A DNA stretch of 39,834 bases from Sarocladium kiliense. Its lineage: Eukaryota; Ascomycota; Sordariomycetes; Hypocreales; Sarocladiaceae. This document shows positions 32,299-39,834 of the stretch, in pieces. Where the stretch lies: the NCBI GenBank assembly GCA_030734395.1, contig JAUZTG010000046.1, positions 1 to 39,834 of the forward strand, read 5' to 3'. The translations under genes and the position numbers were made by a program. The notes beneath the pieces were generated by a model. The model had not been told where the DNA came from, made no database searches, and saw nothing but the letters and a program-made list of their open reading frames with translations. Numbering within the stretch: position 1 is the stretch's first letter; each line of letters begins with the position of its first letter.

Positions 32299-33207
32299 CT
32301 AGAGCACTAATCTCATCTTCAGTTTGTCTTCTGCTATAATCTCATCTTTCTTATTCATTAGCTCTTCCATATCCCATGGACAGCTGATATATCGTCCCCC
32401 AAGCCAGTCTTTTCGGGTAGCAGCCAGCCACGCAATGGTATCGCCCGCCATTTCCGAAGTGTCAGGAAATCTATCCCGCACGCTGTCAGGTGCGGTTCTG
32501 GTGATCTCTGTCTTGATTGCACCGGGGTTCACACAATACGCCAAGAGTCCTTGGTCTGCGTATTCCATTTGTATGGATTCTGTCCACCTGAGGACCGCGA
32601 GCTTTGAGGTTCGATAGCTAGAGCTATTAGGGCGAACGGATAATGCGCCTGATGAAGACACGTTGATCATGGTGCAGAGATCACCGCCGGATGCATTGAT
32701 AGCAAGTTGCATAGGGAGAAAAGCGCGTGCCATGTTGACAAGGCCACGGATGTTGACTTCCCACGTTCGCCAGTACACCTCGGGATCTGAATCGAGAAAA
32801 GGTTCAATAGGTTCCATGTGAGCGGCATTGTTGACCAGGATATCCAAGCGTCCTTTAAGGCCATTTGACAAAGAATTGTACATCTCCTGGACACTTTCTG
32901 GCTTAGCAATGTCGACCGTACAGCTGATCACTGTAGGTTCCGGCCGGCCGACTGCGACAGCAACTGACTTGAGTTGTTCTACAAGCTCAGCAGCCACACC
33001 ACGCAGGTCAGCAACTGCTATGACCGAAACGCCTGCACGGGCGAACGCTTTGGCAGTGGCAAAGCCAACCCCACTCTCCCAGCCCGCACCGGTTATCAAG
33101 ACATTTTTGCCAGTCAAATCAAGTCGAAGAGGGGAAATGAAGTCGTACGTCGTGGAGCGATGTTTTGCGGTAAACAAGCCGCCAGCTAAGGCAACTCGAT
33201 TCGACAT
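32299..33207 (-). CDS. Short-chain dehydrogenase/reductase (SDR), 302 aa
   Basis: This intronless ORF encodes a classical NAD(P)-dependent oxidoreductase. Residues 36-47 carry the Rossmann cofactor motif (LITGAGWESGVG). NNAA (126-129) is the structural motif, and a Ser near 185, Tyr198 and Lys202 (YRTSK) form the catalytic set. Around 213-240 the sequence EYADQGLLAYCVNPGAIKTE is the usual PG segment after the active site. The C-terminus has a WDMEELMNKKDEI helix. Length is normal with about 25 extra N-terminal residues. The substrate is unknown. It lies outside the inverted-repeat-bounded cluster, so a role in the same pathway is not supported. Confidence 0.9.
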   Translation of the reverse strand: MSNRVALAGGLFTAKHRSTTYDFISPLRLDLTGKNVLITGAGWESGVGFATAKAFARAGVSVIAVADLRGVAAELVEQLKSVAVAVGRPEPTVISCTVDIAKPESVQEMYNSLSNGLKGRLDILVNNAAHMEPIEPFLDSDPEVYWRTWEVNIRGLVNMARAFLPMQLAINASGGDLCTMINVSSSGALSVRPNSSSYRTSKLAVLRWTESIQMEYADQGLLAYCVNPGAIKTEITRTAPDSVRDRFPDTSEMAGDTIAWLAATRKDWLGGRYISCPWDMEELMNKKDEIIAEDKLKMRLVL

Positions 33208-34010
33208 GGCAGATGACGCGGACGGGTAGGTTGAGTGAGCGAGTTCCGACTGCGCAGAAGGCTGTCAGAACAGAGACACATGTCCTCAGTGAAGGTTCTA
33301 GAAGACAATCCACGTGACCTACCAGTATTTTTGACGGTCCTCTTGCTTCTCAACATATGACAAAGAGTCACTTTTGCTGGTGATCACTGTTCTCATGCAG
33401 TCGGTGGCAGCACAGGATGTGCGAAGGTCGCAGGGGGGTTCTGTATAGGGTATATACAGTACCATTGGACTTTCAAACGTTGCTTACGGACAGCTGGGAG
33501 TACTGTAAATGGCACACATATCTTGTCCGACTATAGACGTCTGTTTCAGAGGTGTTAAATGCAGCCATTGGGGGCTGAATTAGCGCGGCAGATGATTGGT
33601 CCGCTGCGCGAGGTGTCCACTCCACAAAAGGGGTGGGCTCCCTGGGTAAAAACAGTGCACCGCGCACAAGATCTCATATGTAGGAATCAAGGCTATTTAC
33701 AACATCCGTTTCTGGCTCTATGTGGCCCTACAGCGCCCTGTGTGACAGAAGGATTGAAACCGTGACACAGTGTTGAAGGAAAACCGCACTGTAGTTTAGT
33801 GAGCGGCCAAAAGCGACCAAAACTTGGGCATCTTAAGACGGACGCTGAACCTGAACCCCACTGTAAGATCCAACATCTGTTCCTCCCACCTCTGCTCGCC
33901 CCTCTCAGACACACGGCGCAGGCTGCGTGGCCTTTCGTAGGTTTCGTCGCTATCATCTATTTTCGTCGGCACAGCGAGCCCGCCTACCCTATACCTGCGT
34001 ATAGACTCAT

Positions 34011-34478
34011 GTAACGATCGACCTTACTTAGTAAGATTTGTCGTAAATTATCTATCCAGGGTAAGCTAGGTCTTAACCTAATCTATAATAGATTATCTTA
34101 GGGTTAAGCAGTATAGTTTATGAGTAATCGTTAAGAGATATTACTCTTATTTAATTATAATAGAATGCTTCAATTAAATATTAAGGAATTAGTCTTTTTT
34201 ATTAAGTTTTAGTTTTTAGTTACTTCTTATATATCATTATAGTAATCTCTAGATTATTTTAAATTAGTGATTCTCTAGGAGGATTACTTTTTACTTGTGA
34301 TTCTCGCGAATTACTTCTTGTCTGTGATTTTTATAAGTCATGTGACCTAGCACGTAACTCCTTCCCTGCTCCTAGCCCCTATATGTGTAGCTTATCCATA
34401 GTGTCGTATGCTGAGCGGCCCATCCTGTAGGCCTGCGTTAGTTACGTTTGTAACACTACGTGTAACGATCGACCTTAC
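34011..34478. repeat. 17-bp direct repeats bracketing an AT-rich block
   Basis: GTAACGATCGACCTTAC occurs at 34011-34027 and again at 34462-34478 in the same orientation, with about 430 bp of mainly AT-rich DNA between. This could be the footprint of a small element or a segmental duplication. Confidence 0.6.
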
Positions 34479-34587
34479 GTTTGTAACACTACGGACGGTT
34501 CAACCACTTTCTCTATGGACGGTTCAACACTTTAGGTCTCCACTCTTTTCCTCCCACCTAAATGTCTACGGACGGTTCAACCGTCCG
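34444..34587. repeat. Nested short direct repeats and a palindrome
   Basis: ACGTTTGTAACACTACG is found at 34444-34460 and 34477-34493. GGACGGTTCAAC is found at 34493-34504, 34517-34528 and 34570-34581. The last copy lies in a perfect 9-bp-arm palindrome, CGGACGGTTCAACCGTCCG (34569-34587). The repeats interleave with the second 17-bp repeat. No known element is recognised. Confidence 0.7.
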
Positions 34588-35465
34588 CTGGGGATAGAAG
34601 ATAGGGTCAGCAGGTGGGCAGCTTTAGCAAAGGGCTAAGACGTGTTAGAATATAGGCAGTACACATTTAGTTATCCAATTGAATCATGTTCTTGTCTCTA
34701 ACTTCTTGATCCTTGTGTGCCTTTTCTTTTTCCTTATCTCGTCGGGCGTATAGTTATTCTGAGCTGCAAATCTAGGAAATAAGCCTCTCTTCACGTGACC
34801 AACTTGCTCTTCTCCCAGATGTCAGCCCATACGGTTCAACAAGACGCCTACATGCAACTCAAAATAGAACTCTAGGTGTTAAACTGAGTGCCAACACCTA
34901 TTAGATCATAATTCTGACTCTTCTTTTGCTCTTCCCTGCTTTTCTTTCTCTGTCCTGGCTTCACAATATCTTCGTCCGTGGCGGCACAAGGAGAGGGGGT
35001 TTTGCGTTCGGCCGTCTTGCCCGTCGCGGCAACGCTCCAGGAGTCGATGTCAGATCTGTGCTTATCAGTGAAGGCCGAGCACTATAGTAACTCAAGGGTC
35101 AGAGCAAAAGAGTTGAAACGTACGTTTTGGGCATTTTAAGGGAAGGGTCCATGCTCAGCGTCTCGGTTCCGTGGGGTCTGTGTGTGCTCTGAGTCCCAAT
35201 CGTCAGGGCTTCTTGGCATATGTAGAAGGTACGGGAGCTTCTGAACTGTCTGCTTTTTCCAATATTGCGATAGCTGGAACAATGCAGAATTTGAAGAGGT
35301 TAAAAAGACTTGCAAGAGGGAATTGGGCATGATAAAATTGCAGCCTGCCCTTAACAGCGTCCAGGCCGCGACCCATGACATTGCTGCGCGCTCCCCATTA
35401 TCTTGCACGGGCAATCTCCCATTGGTTAGTGTACTCAGGTTGTCTCGCGCTTAGCCACTTTCCTA

Positions 35466-35723
35466 TTAGTGTTCAGCCGTAGCAGCCAAAGCAACCATCT
35501 CTTTAGGCTTAGTTGTATCCAGTAGAGTTACCGCTTTAGGTAATATCTTCCCCCGAGGTGTGTACACCATAACGTAGTAGAGGTCTGTACGAAGCAGTGA
35601 GAAGGAGTAGTCAACAAAAGCGAACAGAGTGAGCAGATGCCGTAGACCCTTAGGAATGGAGTGACTGGAGAGAACGACTCCGTTCCCAGCGTTGTCCTTG
35701 GATTTGTTGCTGCTACGACACGC
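35466..35723 (-). CDS. Protein-like open segment without start codon, 85 codons
   Basis: This minus-strand frame runs from just after a TAG to a TAA at 35466 and has no early ATG. It reads smoothly as protein: GVVLSSHSIPKGLRHLLTLF, FVDYSFSLLRTDLYYVMVY and TPRGKILPKAVTLLDT. It may be the last exon of a gene whose 5' part lies in the 35724-35900 region (CTACGACGA repeats) or is lost. I do not recognise the family. Confidence 0.35.
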   Translation of the reverse strand, partial: ACRSSNKSKDNAGNGVVLSSHSIPKGLRHLLTLFAFVDYSFSLLRTDLYYVMVYTPRGKILPKAVTLLDTTKPKEMVALAATAEH

Positions 35724-35995
35724 CTAAGCCAGACGACTACGACGACTACGACGAGGAGGAGACGGACAGCGTGGATGAGGGCTACGTAGCACAGAGGACG
35801 TCAACGATGACAGCAGGAAGATAGAAGGAGGAGAATGAAAAAAAAAAGATAAAAATTGAACGCTGAACCACTATATCTTCACACAAGCCTCGTATCTGAA
35901 TAAGAGAGATTCCACGCTCTAGAGTGCTTGGTAATGGCTTTTATCGATTGCCCTTCACGAAGATCCTCACTGCCCTCAGCACGACACCCTCGAAG

Positions 35996-36883
35996 ATGGC
36001 TACTACCATCACCCGCTTGCCACTGGAAGTCCTGCAACTCATCTTCAAGTTCCTCAACCCCTTTGATCTCGAATCCATCGCCAAAACGTTCAGTGGATTT
36101 CTTTACAGCGCCTCTAGCCCTCTGCTAGACCCCTATAAGGATTGGATCAGCAATGCCCGGCATATGACCAGACTCTTCCAGTCCCAGGAGCTCAGACACC
36201 ATACCAAGCGACTGCTCCCCTCTTTCCCTGGTCACATCCAGCCTTTGGAGACTGACGACACCCTCGAAGAACTTGCCAAGAGGGACTACGAAGCCTGCGA
36301 TCTTGATCCTGAAGGTAGTCCTTATCTTCGTTCCTTGCCGGCCGAGCTGCGAACATAGATGAAACTGGATGGGTCCCTTGCCTGGCTGGAACCGCTTGAC
36401 AAGAGGCTTCGAAAGATCATAGCAGAATATTCGGATAGTCAGAGCAGCAAGCCGCTCGCGGAGCATGACGAGGGCGAACGCCTATCATACCAGGCCGGGG
36501 ATCAAGGACTGGTGCTGCCCTCCGGATTCGTGTCGTTTATACGCAGCACGAAGTATCAGCACCGCATGGCTAGCACGAGCGCATGTTTTTTCACGCTGGA
36601 AAAATTGATTCCCTGTCCCCCCAAAGTAGATGACGGCGAGGGCGGGTACCTCGTCATGTTCCACAGCGAGCAGCAAGGATGTAGCTTTGCATATCTGTAC
36701 TTAAGTCCCAAGGACGGCCACCATTGCGTGTTGTTTTCCTTCACGAATCTCTATGAATATGAAGATGTCGCTGAGGCAGAGGCATCGCAGGAACGGAACA
36801 ACGCAAAGGCCAAAGATGTGGTGAAGAAGGAGTTCACCTTGGCTGGCTTGACATTTGAGGAGTACCTGGTTGAGTGGTACTAG
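35996..36883 (+). pseudogene. F-box protein gene with one internal stop
   Basis: The N-terminal F-box (ITRLPLEVLQLIFKFLNPFD) would bind Skp1 in an SCF ubiquitin ligase. The C-terminal part carries a fungal F-box companion region: LVLPSGFVSFIRS, ACFFTLEKLIPCP, GYLVMFHSEQQGCSFAYLYLSP. The same frame is open from 35996 to 36883 except for TAG at 36356-36358, which cuts between the two parts. An intron at 36315-36358 is possible by its ends but would put the downstream part out of frame, so a nonsense mutation is the simpler reading. Length would be about 295 residues, and an in-frame ATG also occurs at 35924. Confidence 0.75.
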
Positions 36884-36949
36884 ACCGAAATCCTTCTTTT
36901 CAGGGGACACGGCGTTACAGGCACGCCTTCAGAGGGGTTAAAGAAGTTT

Positions 36950-37264
36950 GTGGGAGCTGTGTATAGATCTCCTCGAGAGGTTGCGCTGCTAAGAGAGCAG
37001 AGTAAGTCATTTACTAGAACGATGATGGATAACGCCATCGTGGTTTTGTCTGCTTACCTCTCGTTCGCAAGAAATATTAATTGTTTTATAGATGATGCCA
37101 TTGCAGTGTATTTAGACGCTATAAAGTGGGAGGGAAAGACAGAATGGGATACGAACCACATAAGTGATGAGTCTATAAGTGAAGAGGACGATGAGACTAA
37201 TTATAAGGACTCCCAAGATGAAAGTCCTGCTCAACAAGTCACTCTAGAGTATATCGGACGATAA
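36950..37264 (+). CDS. Hypothetical ORF, about 104 codons, start uncertain
   Basis: The frame starts at GTG and remains open upstream to the F-box stop (ILLFRGHGVTGTPSEGLKKF), so the true start may be an exon boundary after the CAG at 36900-36902. It reads AVYRSPREVALLREQSKSFT and ends in an acidic tail (DESISEEDDETNYKDSQDE). I do not recognise it. It could be the 3' exon of a broken gene. Confidence 0.3.
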   Translation: MGAVYRSPREVALLREQSKSFTRTMMDNAIVVLSAYLSFARNINCFIDDAIAVYLDAIKWEGKTEWDTNHISDESISEEDDETNYKDSQDESPAQQVTLEYIGR

Positions 37265-38042
37265 CAAAAATATAGAATAAATACTTGAACAGTGTAGTTG
37301 TGGAATAATCCTGGTGATATTAGAAATCCGGTCAACTCCGTCTCTGTTGTAAGTGGTCTTGTCTCCTTTGTTGAAGAAATTGGTCTGCACTGGACTTGGA
37401 CCCATGAGCTCCGTAACTGTCTCGTCCATCCTTCCGTCTCTCGCTGAGCACTTAGGTGGAGGATCAGAGGAGTCCATTGTGAAGTGAAGATAGACTTGTC
37501 AAGCGCCGATACAATAGAAAAATCACGGTTTTGGTCGCCAGATGCAAGGGAAAGCTGGCGATTGTAAGTCACGTACTCATATCGATACTGGTGACTTGTG
37601 CCACCGTCTCCGTTCCACACACTAAGAGCATCGCCTGATCCTGTTTTCCAATTTAAATTTAACTCCCTACAAATGAATTTCCCGCCTTTGAATATCACTT
37701 GTTGTTTAGTACTCTAGCTTCATTGGGATTTATCTCAGAATGGGCCAATCGCCTCTCTGCGTTCGTGTTAGCAGATAACATACCTTCGGTTCTCAGGGTT
37801 GCACCAGCCGCAATTGGAGCACCACCAAAAGTATCGTGTAGGTAGGTTTGGATGGGATTTTGAAAGAACGTATTTGTCGGGGTCTTCAGGAGACTGACAT
37901 TTGTTGAGTTGATCTCAGGTGCGAAAGATTCATGGGCGAGGTTTAGCGTTGCTAAGAAGTGAATGTATGACGGTGGAGTGAGACAGCTGCATGCGGCTAG
38001 AACGTGACAAGGTCGATGACTGGGCGCGTCTGCCTTGCATAC
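37265..38042 (-). pseudogene. Decayed gene of unknown family with a frame break
   Basis: Two adjoining minus-strand frames look like one protein. The first (38042-37695) reads LAACSCLTPPSYIHFLATLN, NPIQTYLHDTFGGAPIAAG and EINPNEARVLNNK, then stops at TGA. The second (from 37698) continues VIFKGGKFICRELNLNWKTG, QYRYEYVTYNRQLSLASGDQ. One extra base at about 37697 would join them, so a -1 frameshift is likely. No ATG is seen at the 5' end; an exon may be missing upstream, where the HAD fragment begins on the other strand. An interval with GTATGT...GCTAAC...CAG inside the first frame is only 27 nt. Family unknown; the 3' end below about 37450 is unclear. Confidence 0.4.
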
Positions 38043-38086
38043 TCAAGTCACAGTCTCCATCCTCACTTGATGTCCAGCGATCTGCC

Positions 38087-38446
38087 ATGGCTCGCCGGCC
38101 TAATTTGCTACTCTGCTTTAATGCATTCGGAACGCTCTTCCGACCGAAGCGTGCTGTTGCGTATCAATACGCGGATGTCGCCCGCCAGTGTGGCTTGACC
38201 ACCTTTTCTGACGAAGACCTGCAATTATCACTTGCCACAGCGTTCAAGCGTGAGTCGAAACTGAATCCCAACTATGGGCGAGCGACCGGGCTAGGCGCGA
38301 AACAGTGGTGGACAAATGTGAGTTTCCGCCACTTCAATCTGGCCAATCGACATGCTAACCGCAAATTCGAGGTAATCCACCAAGCTTTTGCTCCCCTGTT
38401 GGCTCACGGGCAGACTTTACCTCCAGAAGTTGCGCCCTCGGTGTAG
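38087..38446 (+). pseudogene. HAD-like hydrolase, N-terminal fragment with altered nucleophile
   Basis: Exon 38087-38317 and, after a canonical 54-nt intron with GCTAAC branch point, 38372-38446. The N-terminus ARRPNLLLCFNAFGTLFRPK is the HAD motif I region of HDHD3-like proteins, where the nucleophile Asp in FDAFGTLF should stand. Here it is Asn (AAT for GAT, a G-to-A change). The sequence runs to WWTN-VIHQAFAPLL-LPPEVAP and then stops at TAG after about 101 aa, less than half the usual length. The missing part includes the other catalytic motifs. Its end overlaps the last 92 bp of the minus-strand gene at 38355, which suggests that a rearrangement cut it off. Confidence 0.75.
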
Positions 38447-39278
38447 TGAATCCTTCCGCGTCGGACAGCTCCTCTTCCGCCTCGTTGCGAGGCTCATTCA
38501 GCAGCTTCTCCAACTCAAGATCCCATATCCCAGGCTCACCTGAGATAGACTTCGGCCACGGTGTGGGAGGCCGAAAGGTATCCTCAGACACTTCAGTATA
38601 ATCGTCCTCCTCATCCTCCTCGCTCTCCTCATCCCCACATTCATCGCAACAGTATCCGTTCTCATATTCGCCCTCGTCTTCTCCTTCTATGCTATCATCG
38701 ACTTCGTAGTCCGATAAGGCCAGATAGTCGGCTGCGTGACTGTGCAGGGCATCTGACCCTTTTCTGTGCCCTTGCCCAGCGTTGACGCAATCGTCCTCGT
38801 GCCTGGCATTTGGGACATATTGCTCAGCCAAATGAGCTGATGACAAGTCCGCGGAGGCTTCTGGAAGATCTGGAAGGCCCAAACTCCTAATGTTGACCCT
38901 CTGTGGAACAATGTCGGTGCATATAAGCAAGGATTCAACGAACCGCCGATCCGACGTTAGACGTCCAGTCTTATCAAAAGCGTCCTTTTCGTCAATTACT
39001 GCATCCCAGGCCTGTAGAATGGCTAGCAGGTGCTGTTTCACCCCAATGTAGAATTCACGGTTGAGACCCAGACGCTCCACGTAGGCAGTTTCAATCTCTG
39101 TGTTGTCTTGCAGCAAGCGGTCAGTGATTAGGGAACGCTCTTGTGAAGTCAAAATTGGCATGACACCTGCCGATGTCCCGATTTCGATGGAAAGTTGTTG
39201 CTTAATCCAGTTGCCGAATTGAAAAATCTCGGCACTAGGCTGCTGCGAGTTACAAAGAGGGCTGGGAAGAGTCACCAT
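38355..39278 (-). CDS. Hypothetical acidic protein, 307 aa
   Basis: This intronless ORF starts at the ATG at 39278 (MVTLPSPLCNSQQPSAEIF); further upstream codons lack ATG. The N-terminal half is ordinary and helical (LTSQERSLITDRLLQDN, EFYIGVKQHLLAILQAWD). The second half is strongly acidic, with a CCDECGDEESEEDEEDD run near residues 210-230. I do not recognise the family. The last ~30 codons (from about 38440 down) are read from the antisense of the HAD fragment, so the C-terminus may be chimeric and the native stop lost. Confidence 0.55.
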   Translation of the reverse strand: MVTLPSPLCNSQQPSAEIFQFGNWIKQQLSIEIGTSAGVMPILTSQERSLITDRLLQDNTEIETAYVERLGLNREFYIGVKQHLLAILQAWDAVIDEKDAFDKTGRLTSDRRFVESLLICTDIVPQRVNIRSLGLPDLPEASADLSSAHLAEQYVPNARHEDDCVNAGQGHRKGSDALHSHAADYLALSDYEVDDSIEGEDEGEYENGYCCDECGDEESEEDEEDDYTEVSEDTFRPPTPWPKSISGEPGIWDLELEKLLNEPRNEAEEELSDAEGFTTPRAQLLEVKSAREPTGEQKLGGLPRICG

Positions 39279-39740
39279 GATGGCGGGTTGATTGTTGAGA
39301 CGCAAATTGAGTCAAGGCGCACAATAAATAATAGCAAGCTGTAATCGAGTAAGGCAATTCGCAGAACACAGTAACGCATCTCTTGGTTTTGTACTCGAAG
39401 TTGTCCTCCTAGAGCCAGGTCCTTGTACTATGTGATGAAACTAGCCCAGATCCAGGCCACGGGAGAGTATGCTAGGGTCTTGTACGTCAAATGTTACCCT
39501 GGGAACGTCTGCCGTGATCTTCTACTAGGTAGCCCGCACTGGGGAAGGGACGTACCCGCAGAAGGGTCCATGCAGTTTAGCCTGTGCACTAGGTACAGCG
39601 AACTTCCATGCACTCCAAGCTCCACTATCTAAACAAAGGTCTTATGCCACCTTTACCTTGTCACAGTACCAGCAGGATTTAATCTGCTATAAGTGTGAGG
39701 GATTATATAGGGTTTGGGATTGGGTTTGGGTTCTAACTAA
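39279..39740. other. Gene-free region
   Basis: No convincing gene is seen. A GGGTTTGGGATTGGGTTTGGG tract at about 39711-39731 resembles degenerate TTAGGG-type repeats but has no exact TTAGGG unit array. Confidence 0.4.
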
Positions 39741-39834
39741 GCTATCTTGCTGAGGCTATTTTACATAAGAGATAATTTAAGAGGTAAATAGAGGTATAAA
39801 GAGAGATAAAGAGATTTAAGGAGATATAAGAAGA
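39741..39834. repeat. AT- and purine-rich dispersed repeat, second copy
   Basis: It starts GCTATCTTGCTGAGGCTATTT, matching 23110 onward apart from transitions, and continues in GAGATA/AAAGAG-type purine-rich sequence to the end of the window. Both copies have the same orientation. Confidence 0.65.

Larger units (their letters stand above)
33208..35465. other. Gene-poor region with AT-rich block and nested repeats
   Basis: No gene is supported over 2.2 kb. Bases 34028-34330 are AT-rich and RIP-like. They are bracketed by 17-bp direct repeats (34011-34027 and 34462-34478) and followed by a repeat nest at 34444-34587. A minus-strand ORF at 35136-35414 (no ATG at its 5' end) could be an exon fragment but has no recognisable motif. 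Confidence 0.5.

Noticed and set aside
36315..36358. Intron removing the F-box stop
   Set aside because: Ends look GT...AG, but the 44-nt length would put the clearly homologous downstream part out of frame.
39700..39735. Telomere or interstitial telomeric repeat
   Set aside because: GGGTTTGGGATTGGGTTTGGG is only loosely TTAGGG-like, is short, and is followed by a dispersed repeat.
1..39834. CRISPR arrays, bacterial operons, rRNA
   Set aside because: Intron-rich genes and fungal families show a eukaryotic genome; no regularly spaced repeats or rRNA-like segments were found.

Overview
The window looks like genomic DNA of a filamentous ascomycete (Pezizomycotina). Most genes carry several 45-80 nt introns with GT donors, CTAAC/CTGAC-like branch points and AG acceptors. 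The families are typically fungal: Zn2Cys6 regulator, fungal MFS transporters, F-box protein, Fot1/pogo transposon. Gene-rich segments alternate with AT-rich, stop-saturated blocks that resemble repeats decayed by repeat-induced point mutation (RIP). Both ends lie in repeats, so this may be a complete assembly contig. All exon models are hand-made from splice signals and reading frame.

Left part (1-29.1 kb): this segment lies between two inverted copies of a ~125 bp repeat (1-125 and 29025-29151). In order it holds: a broken TRI12-type MFS transporter (1337-3266, +); an aldo/keto reductase gene (-) split by a 1860-bp Fot1-like DNA transposon (4424-6283); a 15-exon Zn2Cys6 transcription factor (7125-10122, +); two convergent, paralogous, secreted parallel beta-helix proteins resembling glycoside hydrolase family GH141 (10694-13327, + and 14573-17161, -); an intracellular TIM-barrel-type enzyme resembling GH67 alpha-glucuronidases (17836-19898, +); an ACS/Dal5-family transporter (20849-23004, +); and a second MFS transporter of the fungal DHA1-like type (25795-27725, -).

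My reading is that 3.7-23 kb is a glycan-utilisation gene cluster. Two secreted GH141-like enzymes would release products, the ACS permease would take up acidic sugars or small glycans, the GH67-like enzyme would act inside the cell, the aldo/keto reductase (D-arabinose/L-galactose dehydrogenase type) would oxidise a released sugar, and the Zn2Cys6 protein would control the set. The families point to a fucose-, L-galactose- or glucuronate-bearing substrate such as a rhamnogalacturonan-II side chain. That substrate is an inference, not something the sequence shows. The transposon now separates the two halves of the reductase.

Right part (29.2-39.8 kb): mostly decayed or marginal genes between AT-rich blocks. 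It holds a SANT/Myb-like protein gene with an apparent frame break, an antisense gene remnant with two in-frame stops, an intact short-chain dehydrogenase/reductase (32299-33207, -), an F-box gene with one internal stop, a truncated HAD-like hydrolase whose nucleophile Asp is Asn, and an acidic protein of unknown function (38355-39278, -) whose last codons run into the antisense of the HAD fragment. I found no tRNA, rRNA or CRISPR array.
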